Part shown: piece by piece, positions 8,474 through 14,994 of the stretch
Position numbering within the stretch: the stretch's first letter is position 1
How the letters are laid out: each line of letters opens with the position of its first letter
NCBI GenBank assembly: GCA_031119155.1
Contig: JAVHYH010000060.1
Coordinates: forward strand, 1-14,994
DNA length: 14,994 nt
Source: Brevundimonas sp.
GTDB lineage: Bacteria > Pseudomonadota > Alphaproteobacteria > Caulobacterales > Caulobacteraceae
Direction: 5' to 3'
Translations under genes and position numbers: made by a program
Notes under the pieces: model-generated
The model's database searches: none
Seen by the model: the letters and a program-made list of their open reading frames with translations, nothing else
What the model was told of the DNA's origin: nothing

Positions 8474-9990
8474 CCACGAAGGACGCCGCCGCCGCGGTTC
8501 AGGCCTTCCACGACGGCTGGTCCTCGGGCCGGCCGCAGGTGGTCGTTCGCCGTCTGGTCGACGATCTGGAAACCCCGGTCTCGGCCTTCCTGAAGGTCGG
8601 CCGGGGTCGCCCCCATGCCTTCCTGCTGGAATCGGTCGAGGGCGGCGCCGTCAACGGTCGCTATTCGATCATCACCCGCGAGCCGGACGTCATCTGGCGC
8701 TGCCGGAACCGCAAGCCGGAGATGGCGCGCGGTGAAGCCGCGATCGAGGCCGGACGGTATGCGCCCGACGGCGAAGATCCGTTGGCCTCCCTGCGCGCCC
8801 TGATGGCCGCCTCACGCTTCGACCTGCCGGAAGACCTGCCGCCCATGGCTGCGGGCCTGTTCGGGGTGTTCGGCTATGACATGGTCCGGCTGCTCGAGCC
8901 GCTGGGCGAGCCCAATCCCGATCCGCTGAACCTGCCCGACGCGGTCCTGACCCGCCCGGCCATCGTCGGCATCTTCGATTCGGTGAAGCACGAGATCGTG
9001 CTGGTCTCGGCCGCCTATCCCGAAAACGGGCTGGAGGCGCAGGCCGCCTTCGACGCCGCCGTCGCCCGGCTGGACCGGTTCGAAACCGACCTTCGCACGC
9101 CCCTGCCCGCCCTGCCCGTGCCGGTCGAGGCGCCCGGCCCCGACTTCGTCTCACCCGTCAATGAAGCGGCCTTCGGCGAGATGGTGGCCCGGGCCAAGGA
9201 CTACATCGGCGCCGGCGACATCTTCCAGGTCGTGCTCAGCCACCGCTTCTCGGCGGATTGGGACGCCGACCCGCTGGCCTTCTATCGCGCCCTGCGCCGC
9301 CAGAACCCGTCGCCCTATCTGTTCTTCCTGGACTTCGGCGACTTCCAGCTGGCCGGATCGAGCCCGGAAATCCTCGTCCGGCTCAAGGACGGTCGGGTGA
9401 CCATCCGCCCGCTGGCGGGCACGCGTCCGCGCGGCGAGACGCCCGAGGCCGACAAGGCGCTGGAAGCCGAACTGCTGGCCGATCCCAAGGAACTGGCCGA
9501 ACACCTGATGCTGCTCGATCTGGGCCGCAACGACGTGGGTCGCGTGGCCGCGCCGGGCACGGTCGAGGTCACCGAGAGCTTCGTCGTCGAGCGCTACAGC
9601 TCGGTCATGCACATCGTCTCGGACGTGCAGGGCGTGGCCGATCCGAAACTTGACGCCGTCGACACCCTGCTGGCCGCGCTGCCGGCGGGCACCCTGTCGG
9701 GCGCGCCCAAGGTGCGGGCGATGGAGATCATCGACGAGCTGGAACAGGTGAAGCGCGGCGTCGGCTATGGCGGCGGCGTCGGCTACATCTCGGCGGGGGG
9801 CGAGGCGGACATCTGTATCGTCCTGCGCACCGCCCTGTTCGCCGACGGCCAGATCCATGTGCAGGCCGGCGCCGGCGTCGTTTCGGACAGCGATCCGGCG
9901 GCGGAGTATGCGGAGACGAAAGCCAAGGCCCGCGCGCCCATGCGGGCCGCGAACGAGGCGTGGCGCTATCCGTTCGGCAACAGGTCCTGA
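8470..9990 (+). CDS. trpE: Anthranilate synthase component I
   Basis: The 506-aa subunit converts chorismate to anthranilate using ammonia supplied by TrpG, the first committed step to tryptophan. Residues 52-66 hold the LLES...GRYS elements of the tryptophan feedback site, so feedback inhibition is likely retained. The chorismate-binding domain shows GAGDIFQVVLSHRF (247-260), SPYLFFLDFGDFQLAGSSPE (281-300), PLAGTRPRG (314-322), EHLMLLDLGRND (344-355), GTLSGAPK (407-414) and the C-terminal AGAGVVSDSDPAAEY. Length is normal for a stand-alone TrpE. The start ATG lies inside the ppiD-like stop (ATGA), with no good ribosome site of its own, so translation is probably coupled. No Trp-rich leader peptide is seen before it, and an attenuator is not evident at this junction. 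Confidence 0.98.
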   Translation: MTTKDAAAAVQAFHDGWSSGRPQVVVRRLVDDLETPVSAFLKVGRGRPHAFLLESVEGGAVNGRYSIITREPDVIWRCRNRKPEMARGEAAIEAGRYAPDGEDPLASLRALMAASRFDLPEDLPPMAAGLFGVFGYDMVRLLEPLGEPNPDPLNLPDAVLTRPAIVGIFDSVKHEIVLVSAAYPENGLEAQAAFDAAVARLDRFETDLRTPLPALPVPVEAPGPDFVSPVNEAAFGEMVARAKDYIGAGDIFQVVLSHRFSADWDADPLAFYRALRRQNPSPYLFFLDFGDFQLAGSSPEILVRLKDGRVTIRPLAGTRPRGETPEADKALEAELLADPKELAEHLMLLDLGRNDVGRVAAPGTVEVTESFVVERYSSVMHIVSDVQGVADPKLDAVDTLLAALPAGTLSGAPKVRAMEIIDELEQVKRGVGYGGGVGYISAGGEADICIVLRTALFADGQIHVQAGAGVVSDSDPAAEYAETKAKARAPMRAANEAWRYPFGNRS

Positions 9991-10160
9991 GCCACCGGCG
10001 GGGCGTCCTGGAAGCGGACGCCCGGTCCGAGGATCATCACCCCGGCCATCAGGATCGCCGCCGTCGCCGCCAGCGCCGCCGCGCCCAGCGCGGACCACGG
10101 GCTGAACACCTCCACCGGCGAGGTCAGCAGGACACGCGCCTTCTGGATGTCACCGGCCAT
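9966..10160 (-). CDS. Small single-pass membrane protein, antisense between trpE and trpG
   Basis: A 64-aa frame reads MAGDIQKARVLLTSPVEVFSPW, then one hydrophobic helix (about 23-48, Ala/Leu/Ile/Met-rich) and a short polar tail ending LLPNG. The ATG at 10160 is preceded by a very strong ribosome site, GGGGGAGG, with a 5-base spacer, better than those of most genes here. Its 3' end overlaps the last 25 bases of trpE on the opposite strand. I do not recognise a family. The charged N-terminus before the helix suggests an inner-membrane protein with the tail in the periplasm, which is inference. It breaks the trpE-trpG continuity, so trpG may need its own promoter or read-through. A chance frame is possible, but the ribosome site and the clean helix argue for a real gene. 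Confidence 0.65.
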   Translation of the reverse strand: MAGDIQKARVLLTSPVEVFSPWSALGAAALAATAAILMAGVMILGPGVRFQDAPPVAQDLLPNG

Positions 10161-10165
10161 TCGAG

Positions 10166-10173
10166 CCTCCCCC
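10166..10173 (-). promoter_or_regulatory. Strong ribosome binding site of the small membrane protein
   Basis: The minus strand reads GGGGGAGG, with GGAGG ending 5 bases before the ATG at 10160. This is near-perfect complementarity to the 16S rRNA tail and is the main support for the 64-aa gene. Confidence 0.65.
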
Positions 10174-10203
10174 GTTCAAGCGTCCCAATTCGATCCAACA
10201 AGG

Positions 10204-10218
10204 TTAACACCATCTTAC
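10204..10218. promoter_or_regulatory. CtrA-box-like motif upstream of trpG
   Basis: TTAA-N7-TTAC occurs at 10204-10218, one base away from the TTAA-N7-TTAA consensus of the Caulobacterales cell-cycle regulator CtrA. It lies between the divergent starts of the 64-aa membrane protein and trpG, 50 bp before trpG. The region is unusually AT-rich for this window, which fits a promoter, but a single imperfect match is weak evidence. Confidence 0.3.
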
Positions 10219-10268
10219 CGCGCCCTCGGTGCTTGGCCTGACCGCCTCAACTCCCTAGAACCTGAGCC

Positions 10269-10859
10269 ATGATCCTCGTCGTCGATAACTACGACAGCTT
10301 TACCTACAACCTCGTCCACTACCTCGCGGAGCTGGGCGCGGAGACGAAGGTCGTGCGCAATGACGACCTGACCGCCGCCGAGGCCTGGGCGCTGAAGCCC
10401 GAGGCCGTGCTGCTGTCGCCCGGTCCGTGCACGCCGAACGAGGCGGGCATCTGCCTGGCCCTGCTGGACACCGCACCGCTGGACATGCCGATCTTCGGCG
10501 TCTGCCTCGGCCACCAGTCGATGGGACAGGCCTTCGGCGGCGACGTGATCCGCGCCAAGGCCCTGATGCACGGCAAGACCTCGCCCATCCTGCACGAAGG
10601 CAAGAGCGTCTTCCGGGGCCTGCCCTCGCCCTTCACCGCGACCCGCTATCACTCGCTGGCCGTGAAGCGGGAGACCCTGCCGGACGTGCTGGAGGTCACC
10701 GCCTGGACCGCCGACGGCGAGATCATGGGGCTGGCCCACAAGACCCGCCCGATCCACGGCGTCCAGTTCCACCCGGAATCGATCGCCACCGAGCATGGCC
10801 ACGACCTGCTGGCCAACTTCCTCGATCTGGCGAACGTGCGCCGGACCGCAATGGTCTGA
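10269..10859 (+). CDS. trpG: Anthranilate synthase component II (glutamine amidotransferase)
   Basis: The 196-aa subunit hydrolyses glutamine and feeds ammonia to TrpE. It is a stand-alone class I amidotransferase: MILVVDNYDSFTYNLVHYL at the N-terminus, the oxyanion region LLSPGPCTPNEAG (48-60), nucleophile Cys79 in GVCLGHQSMGQAFGG, and the His168/Glu170 pair in GVQFHPESI. The segment MHGKTSP (100-106) and RYHSL (126-130) are typical of TrpG. In some bacteria the same protein also serves as PabA. The start at 10269 has no strong ribosome site. It is 278 bp after trpE, with an antisense small gene between, and ends 2 bp before trpD, so coupling with trpD is likely. Confidence 0.97.
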   Translation: MILVVDNYDSFTYNLVHYLAELGAETKVVRNDDLTAAEAWALKPEAVLLSPGPCTPNEAGICLALLDTAPLDMPIFGVCLGHQSMGQAFGGDVIRAKALMHGKTSPILHEGKSVFRGLPSPFTATRYHSLAVKRETLPDVLEVTAWTADGEIMGLAHKTRPIHGVQFHPESIATEHGHDLLANFLDLANVRRTAMV

Positions 10860-10861
10860 TC

Positions 10862-11896
10862 GTGGCTGACGTAAAGTCCCTGCTGGCCAAGATGGTCGAC
10901 GGTCAGGTGCTGTCGGACGCGGAGGCGCACGCCTTCTTCGCCGCCTGCCTGCGCGGTGAACCGACCCCGTCGCAGGTCGCCGCCGCCGTCACCGCCCTTC
11001 GCATCCGCGGCGAGACGGTCGGCGAGATCGCGGCCTTCGCCACCGCCATGCGCGAGGCGGCTCTGACGCTGGACCATCCGTATGAGGTGATCGACACCTG
11101 CGGCACCGGCGGCGACGGCCAGCATACCTTCAACATCTCCACCGCCGCCGCCCTGGTGCTGGCGGGCGCGGGGCTGAAGGTCGCCAAGCACGGCAACCGG
11201 GCCCTGAGCTCCAAATCCGGCTCCTCCGACGTCCTGTCGGTGCTGGGCGTCAATCTGCAAGCCACCGAGGCGCAGCAGTTGCGCGCGCTGGACACCGCCG
11301 GCATCGCCTTCCTGTTCGCCCCGACCTACCACGGGGCCATGCGCCACGTCGGGCCGGTGCGCACCGAGATCGGCTTCCGCACCGTGTTCAACCTGCTGGG
11401 GCCGCTGACCAATCCGGCGCAGGCGAAGCGTCAGGTCATGGGCGTCTATGACCCCCGCCTGCTGGAGCCCCTGGCCGAGGTGCTGGGCCGTCTGGGCGCG
11501 ATCCGGGCCTGGACCGTCCACGGTCAGGGCCTCGACGAACTGACCGTCACCGGCGAGACCGAGGTGGCGGAATGGAAGGACGGCGCCGTCCGCCGCTTCA
11601 CCGTCACGCCCGAGGACGCCGGCCTGTCCCGCCACGACATCAGCGCCATCCGCGGCGGTGACGCCGAGGAGAACGCCGCCGCCCTGACCGCCCTGCTGGA
11701 CGGGGCCAGGGGCGCCTATCGCGACGTGGTCCTGCTGAACGCCGCAGCCGCCCTGGTGGTGGGCGACAAGGCCGCCGATCTGGCCGAGGGCGCGGCTCTC
11801 GCGGCCGCCGTCATCGACGACGGTCGCGCCTCGCGCGCGCTCGCCGCCCTGGTCGAGGCCACCAATACGCCGATCGAGGAAGAGGAGACGGCATGA
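10862..11896 (+). CDS. trpD: Anthranilate phosphoribosyltransferase
   Basis: The 344-aa enzyme transfers phosphoribose from PRPP to anthranilate. I chose the GTG at 10862, which gives VADVKSLLAKMVDGQVLSD, the usual family N-terminus, two bases after the trpG stop; the frame remains open upstream but only as a shadow of trpG. Key motifs are the PRPP-binding CGTGGDG (80-86), NISTAAA (91-97), KHGNRALSSKSGSSDVL (109-125), the anthranilate-site region HVGPVRTEIGFRTVFN (162-177), and the metal-binding Asp225-Glu226 in GLDELTVTGETEV. Length is normal. No clear ribosome site precedes the GTG, which fits translational coupling to trpG. Its stop overlaps trpC by 4 bp (ATGA). Confidence 0.97.
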   Translation: MADVKSLLAKMVDGQVLSDAEAHAFFAACLRGEPTPSQVAAAVTALRIRGETVGEIAAFATAMREAALTLDHPYEVIDTCGTGGDGQHTFNISTAAALVLAGAGLKVAKHGNRALSSKSGSSDVLSVLGVNLQATEAQQLRALDTAGIAFLFAPTYHGAMRHVGPVRTEIGFRTVFNLLGPLTNPAQAKRQVMGVYDPRLLEPLAEVLGRLGAIRAWTVHGQGLDELTVTGETEVAEWKDGAVRRFTVTPEDAGLSRHDISAIRGGDAEENAAALTALLDGARGAYRDVVLLNAAAALVVGDKAADLAEGAALAAAVIDDGRASRALAALVEATNTPIEEEETA

Positions 11897-12684
11897 CCGA
11901 CGTGCTGGAACGGATCGCCGCCTACAAGCGCGAGGACGTCGCCGCCCGGAAAGCCGCCCTGTCGCAGGACGCCGTCGAGGCCCGGGCCGCCCTCGCCTCC
12001 GCCCCGCGCGGCTTCCGCGCTGCGCTGGACACCCATGTCATCGAAACCGGCCGCCCGGCCCTGATCGCCGAGATCAAGAAGGCCAGCCCGTCCAAGGGGC
12101 TGATCCGCGCCGACTTCGACCCGCCTGCGCTGGCCAAGGCCTATGAGCGCGGCGGCGCCGTCTGCCTGTCCGTCCTGACCGACGGCCCCAGCTTCCGGGG
12201 CGACGACAGCTTCCTCGCCGCCGCCCGCGACGCGGTCGCCCTGCCCTGCCTGCGCAAGGACTTCCTCGTCGATCCCTGGCAGGTGGCCGAGAGCCGCGCG
12301 CTGGGCGCCGACTGCATCCTGATCATCCTGGCCATGATCGACGACACGCTGGCCGCCGAACTGCTGGCCGAGGCCGAACGCTTCGGCATGGACGCCCTGA
12401 TCGAGACCCATGACGAGGCCGAGATGGCTCGCGCCTGCAAGCTGGGCGGCGATCTGGTCGGGATCAACAACCGCTCCCTGCGCACCTTCGAGGTCGATCT
12501 GGCGACGACCGAACTGCTGTCCATGCTCAGCCCGGTGAAGGCCCTGCTGGTCGCCGAGAGCGGCATCTTCACCCCGGATGACGTCCAGCGCGTCTCCGAC
12601 GCCCACGCCCAGGCCATCCTCGTCGGGGAAAGCCTGATGCGTCAGGACGACGTGGAGGCGGCGACGCGGGCGTTGCTCCGGTAA
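11893..12684 (+). CDS. trpC: Indole-3-glycerol phosphate synthase
   Basis: The 263-aa TIM-barrel enzyme closes the indole ring from CdRP. It is a single-domain TrpC without the fused TrpF seen in E. coli. Visible active-site motifs are AEIKKASPSKGLI (59-71, catalytic Lys), LRKDFLVDPWQV (120-131, second Lys at 122), DALIETHDEAE (167-177, Glu171), GINNRSLRTFEVD (190-202) and VAESGI (220-225), with phosphate-binding ILVGESLMR (242-250). An AGGAG site stands 5 bases before the ATG, which lies within the trpD stop. It appears to be the last trp gene in this unit; 94 bp later comes lexA with its own control region. trpF, trpB and trpA are presumably elsewhere, as in other Caulobacterales. Confidence 0.97.
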   Translation: MTDVLERIAAYKREDVAARKAALSQDAVEARAALASAPRGFRAALDTHVIETGRPALIAEIKKASPSKGLIRADFDPPALAKAYERGGAVCLSVLTDGPSFRGDDSFLAAARDAVALPCLRKDFLVDPWQVAESRALGADCILIILAMIDDTLAAELLAEAERFGMDALIETHDEAEMARACKLGGDLVGINNRSLRTFEVDLATTELLSMLSPVKALLVAESGIFTPDDVQRVSDAHAQAILVGESLMRQDDVEAATRALLR

Positions 12685-12698
12685 CCGGACCTTAACCG

Positions 12699-12713
12699 GA
12701 ACACCACAGGAAC
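12699..12713 (-). promoter_or_regulatory. LexA operator (SOS box) 1
   Basis: The plus strand reads GAAC-N7-GAAC, which is GTTC-N7-GTTC on the minus strand, an exact match to the alphaproteobacterial SOS box. It lies 15 bp after trpC and just upstream of the putative lexA -35. Confidence 0.75.
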
Positions 12714-12716
12714 AGT

Positions 12717-12745
12717 TTGTGGACGTTTGCGGTTTGTTCCGATAG
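12717..12745 (+). promoter_or_regulatory. Candidate lexA promoter
   Basis: TTGTGG (12717-12722), 17 bases, then CGATAG (12740-12745) is a possible -35/-10 pair. The -10 would be covered by SOS box 2 and the -35 flanked by box 1, which suits LexA autorepression. A CcrM-type GANTC site (GATTC, 12760-12764) lies between it and the start codon. Confidence 0.4.
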
Positions 12746-12750
12746 CGTTC
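12736..12750 (+). promoter_or_regulatory. LexA operator (SOS box) 2
   Basis: GTTC-CGATAGC-GTTC is an exact GTTC-N7-GTTC alphaproteobacterial SOS box, 28 bp before the lexA start. It is in the opposite orientation to box 1, with centres 37 bp apart. Confidence 0.88.
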
Positions 12751-12778
12751 TCCAAACCGGATTCGCCCTGAGGTCGTC

Positions 12779-13471
12779 ATGCTCACGCGCAAACAGCACG
12801 AACTGCTCATGTTCATCCACGAGCGGATTCAGGAGACCGGCGTGTCTCCGTCCTTCGACGAGATGAAGGAGGCGCTGGATCTGGCGTCCAAGTCGGGCAT
12901 CCACCGGCTGATCACGGCGCTGGAGGAGCGCGGCTTCATCCGCCGCCTCGCCCACCGCGCTCGGGCGCTGGAGGTCACCAAGCTGCCGGAACAGGCCACG
13001 GCGGGCGCGCCGCGCGGCCACGCGGGCTTCAAGCCCGGCGTGATCGAGGGCGGCGGGCGTCCCAAGGCCGCCGAACCGGCCAATGACACCCGCGAACTGT
13101 CGCTGATGGGCAAGATCGCCGCGGGCACCCCTATCGACGCCATCGAGCACGAGACCGCCCGCTATCCGGTGCCGGAAGCCATGCTGGGCTCGGGCGAGCA
13201 TTATCTGCTCGAGATCGAGGGCGACTCGATGATCGAGGCCGGCATCCTCAACGGCGACATGGTCATCATCAAATCGACCGAGAACGCCTCGTCGGGCGAG
13301 ATCGTGGTGGCCTTGGTCGAGGGCGAACAGGCGACGCTGAAGCGCCTGCGCAAGAAGGGCGCCTCCATCGCGCTGGAGCCCGCCAACCGCAACTATGAGA
13401 CCAAGATCTACGGTTCGGATCAGGTCGCGGTGCAGGGCAAGCTGGTCGGCCTGATCCGCCGTTATCACTAA
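12779..13471 (+). CDS. lexA: LexA repressor, SOS response regulator
   Basis: The 230-aa protein represses DNA-damage genes until RecA filaments trigger its self-cleavage. The N-terminal winged helix-turn-helix begins MLTRKQHELLMFIHERIQET and continues through GVSPSFDEMKEALDLASKSG, IHRLITALEERGFIRR. A Gly/Pro/Ala-rich hinge (about 70-103) is longer than in E. coli LexA (202 aa). The S24 peptidase domain has the Ala115-Gly116 cleavage site in GKIAAGTP, Ser150 in EGDSMI and Lys188 in EQATLKRL. All residues needed for autoproteolysis are present. A GAGG ribosome site lies 5 bases before the ATG. Two SOS boxes upstream indicate autoregulation. Its stop codon overlaps the end of the convergent comEC. 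Confidence 0.98.
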   Translation: MLTRKQHELLMFIHERIQETGVSPSFDEMKEALDLASKSGIHRLITALEERGFIRRLAHRARALEVTKLPEQATAGAPRGHAGFKPGVIEGGGRPKAAEPANDTRELSLMGKIAAGTPIDAIEHETARYPVPEAMLGSGEHYLLEIEGDSMIEAGILNGDMVIIKSTENASSGEIVVALVEGEQATLKRLRKKGASIALEPANRNYETKIYGSDQVAVQGKLVGLIRRYH

Positions 13472-14994
13472 CCCTCAGCGTCGCCGTAGCGGCTCCACGG
13501 CCGCTCGCCACGCAAGTCGGACACCCACAGGGCTCGCCAGCGGTTCGCCGCGGCGGGCCCTTCGCGTTTCAGCTCCACAGCCCCGCCGCGGGCGTAATCG
13601 AGCCCGTCCAGAACCAGTTTTCCGCTGCAGGATGCGGGCAGTCCCGGCACGACCGTCCGTACACTGATGATGGACGCCGAGCGGCATAGTCCACCCATCT
13701 GCTCCTCCGTCGGCGCGCGCCGCCCCCACCACAGGGCGACCGGCCCGGAAACCTCCGGCGCACAGGAAAACCGGCTGCAGGTCCAGCCCTCGACCGGGCG
13801 CTCGACCACCTCCAGCCCCCGCCGGCGGCTCCACACATCGACCGCGAACTGCCGGACGCCGGGGCGCATCACCACCGCCCGCCCGTCCTGCACGAAGGCC
13901 GCCTGCAGCCCGCCATCCCCGATCCAGACGTCGGGCGTCGGCGCCCTCGGCCAGACCAGCACCGCACAGGCCAGCGGCAGGCCCAGCCAGCGCAACGGCC
14001 CGCGCCACAGGCAGCAGAACAGGATGCCGATGAAGGCCAGCGGCAGCACGATGTCCGGCGCGCTGGCGATGGTCCGGACCGCCCCCGGCAGGCCCGCCGT
14101 CCAGGCCCCGATGGCCAGCATCACCTCGATCCCCTTGGACGCCAGCCACAGGAAGGGCGCGCCCAGTCCGAGCGGCTCCAGCAAGGCGCCGAGGGCCAGC
14201 GCCGGCATGATCAGGAAGTCCGACAGCGGCGCCGTCGCCAGATTAGCCGCCAGTCCGTACATGGCCGAGCGGTTGAAATGCTGCATGGCGAACGGTCCGG
14301 TCGCCGCCCCGGCCACCAGACTGGCCAGCACCGCCGCCATGATCCAGGCGCCGGTCCGCTGGATCGCCAGAATGGCCCAAGGCGCCGAAATCTCCTTCGG
14401 TCGTCGCGGCCAGGCCTCGACCAGCGCCACCAGCGCCGCCGTGGCCGCGAACGACATCTGGAAGCCGGGCGTGACGATGGCCTCGGGCTGCATCAGCAAC
14501 ACCGCGAAGGCTGCGACCGCCAGCGCGTGCATGGTGATTGCCTGTCGGTCCAGCAGGATGGCGAGGAAGGCGATGGAGGCGGTGATCGCCGCCCGCTCGG
14601 CCGGGGGCGGCGCGCCGGACACCACCAGATAGGTTCCCACCGCCAGCAGCCCCGCCCAGGCCGCCACCTTCTTGCCGGACACCCGCAACGCCAGCCACGG
14701 CCACAGGGCTACCAGCAGCCGCACGAGGAAGAAGGCGAAGCCGCCGACCACCGCCATGTGCAGGCCCGAGATCGACAGGATATGCGCCAGCCCAGAGTCG
14801 CGCATGACATCGACCTCGGCCGGGTCGAGCCAGGCTTCGTGTCCTGTGGTCATGGCCGCCGCCACGCCGCCGGCCCGCTCGCCCTGCCGCGCCACGATCC
14901 GCTTGGCCAGATCGAACCGCAGGGCGTTGATCTTCATCACCAGCCGCAGCCGCGTGGGCGGCTCGGACAGGACCGCGGCCCGGGTCTCGCCCAG
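13468..14994 (-). CDS. comEC: ComEC/Rec2-family DNA uptake channel (5' end outside window)
   Basis: The frame is open from the right edge to a TAG at 13468-13470, giving 508 visible residues. ComEC carries single-stranded DNA across the inner membrane in natural transformation. The competence domain shows its hallmark GLAHILSISGLHMAVVGG (visible residues about 68-85), then PPPAERAAITASIAFLAIL and GFQMSFAATAALVAL, with about ten membrane helices. After the last helix, the soluble tail begins WIGDGGLQAAFVQDGRAVVM and shows none of the His/Asp metal motifs of the beta-lactamase-like domain found in Bacillus ComEC. It looks like a degenerate or shortened version, as in other alphaproteobacteria. 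The internal GTG and ATG at 14935-14940 are not the start, since coding sequence (LGETRAAVLSEPPTRLRL) continues upstream. It converges on lexA with a 4-bp overlap and no terminator between. Confidence 0.95.
   Translation of the reverse strand: MGETRAAVLSEPPTRLRLVMKINALRFDLAKRIVARQGERAGGVAAAMTTGHEAWLDPAEVDVMRDSGLAHILSISGLHMAVVGGFAFFLVRLLVALWPWLALRVSGKKVAAWAGLLAVGTYLVVSGAPPPAERAAITASIAFLAILLDRQAITMHALAVAAFAVLLMQPEAIVTPGFQMSFAATAALVALVEAWPRRPKEISAPWAILAIQRTGAWIMAAVLASLVAGAATGPFAMQHFNRSAMYGLAANLATAPLSDFLIMPALALGALLEPLGLGAPFLWLASKGIEVMLAIGAWTAGLPGAVRTIASAPDIVLPLAFIGILFCCLWRGPLRWLGLPLACAVLVWPRAPTPDVWIGDGGLQAAFVQDGRAVVMRPGVRQFAVDVWSRRRGLEVVERPVEGWTCSRFSCAPEVSGPVALWWGRRAPTEEQMGGLCRSASIISVRTVVPGLPASCSGKLVLDGLDYARGGAVELKREGPAAANRWRALWVSDLRGERPWSRYGDAEG

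Noticed and set aside
9151..10098. 315-aa minus-strand frame opposite trpE
   Set aside because: It is an antisense shadow of the conserved trpE catalytic domain, with no recognisable motif.
10427..10861. 145-codon upstream extension of trpD in frame
   Set aside because: It lies wholly within trpG in another frame and does not resemble TrpD. The GTG at 10862 gives the expected N-terminus and length.
11716..12816. 366-aa minus-strand frame over the trpC region
   Set aside because: It is an antisense shadow of trpC, which carries all the active-site residues, and it also runs across the lexA control region.
14935..14940. GTG/ATG near 14940 as the start of comEC
   Set aside because: The same frame continues without a stop to the window edge, and the upstream residues fit the family. 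The true start is outside the window.

Overview
The window is GC-rich, gene-dense bacterial chromosome with alphaproteobacterial character. The best fit is Caulobacterales, probably Brevundimonas or a relative. Pointers are the tpiA-secG-pyrG order, a PpiD/SurA-type foldase directly in front of trpE, the trpE-G-D-C order followed by lexA and comEC, and SOS boxes of the alphaproteobacterial GTTC-N7-GTTC type. This placement is inference from gene order and motifs, not from a database search.

Layout. Positions 1-1315 (minus) hold most of a predicted surface lipoprotein that runs off the left edge. After a 294-bp divergent gap, a short A24-type prepilin peptidase (plus) overlaps by 4 bp a DUF2891 gene that is broken by a one-base frameshift near 2379. 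A strong hairpin at 3276-3303 separates this pair from a minus-strand housekeeping group, tpiA, secG and pyrG (transcribed in that order). Between tpiA and secG lies an unusual inverted repeat of GGGATTA/GGGAATA units. Divergent from tpiA is a plus-strand run: a PpiD-like periplasmic foldase, trpE, trpG, trpD and trpC. A 64-aa single-pass membrane protein is predicted on the opposite strand between trpE and trpG. Then comes lexA with two SOS boxes in its 94-bp upstream region. It converges, with a 4-bp overlap of 3' ends, on comEC, which runs off the right edge.

How the genes work together. TrpE and TrpG form anthranilate synthase, TrpD adds the phosphoribosyl group and TrpC closes the indole ring. 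trpF, trpB and trpA are not in the window. 4-bp ATGA junctions (ppiD/trpE, trpD/trpC) and a 2-bp gap (trpG/trpD) imply translational coupling. LexA should repress its own gene through the two boxes.

I do not see a new defence, mobile or secretion system here, nor tRNA, rRNA, CRISPR or insertion-sequence features. The items most worth a second look are the G-rich inverted repeat, the antisense small membrane protein inside the trp cluster, the paired SOS boxes, the domain-poor prepilin peptidase and the DUF2891 frameshift.
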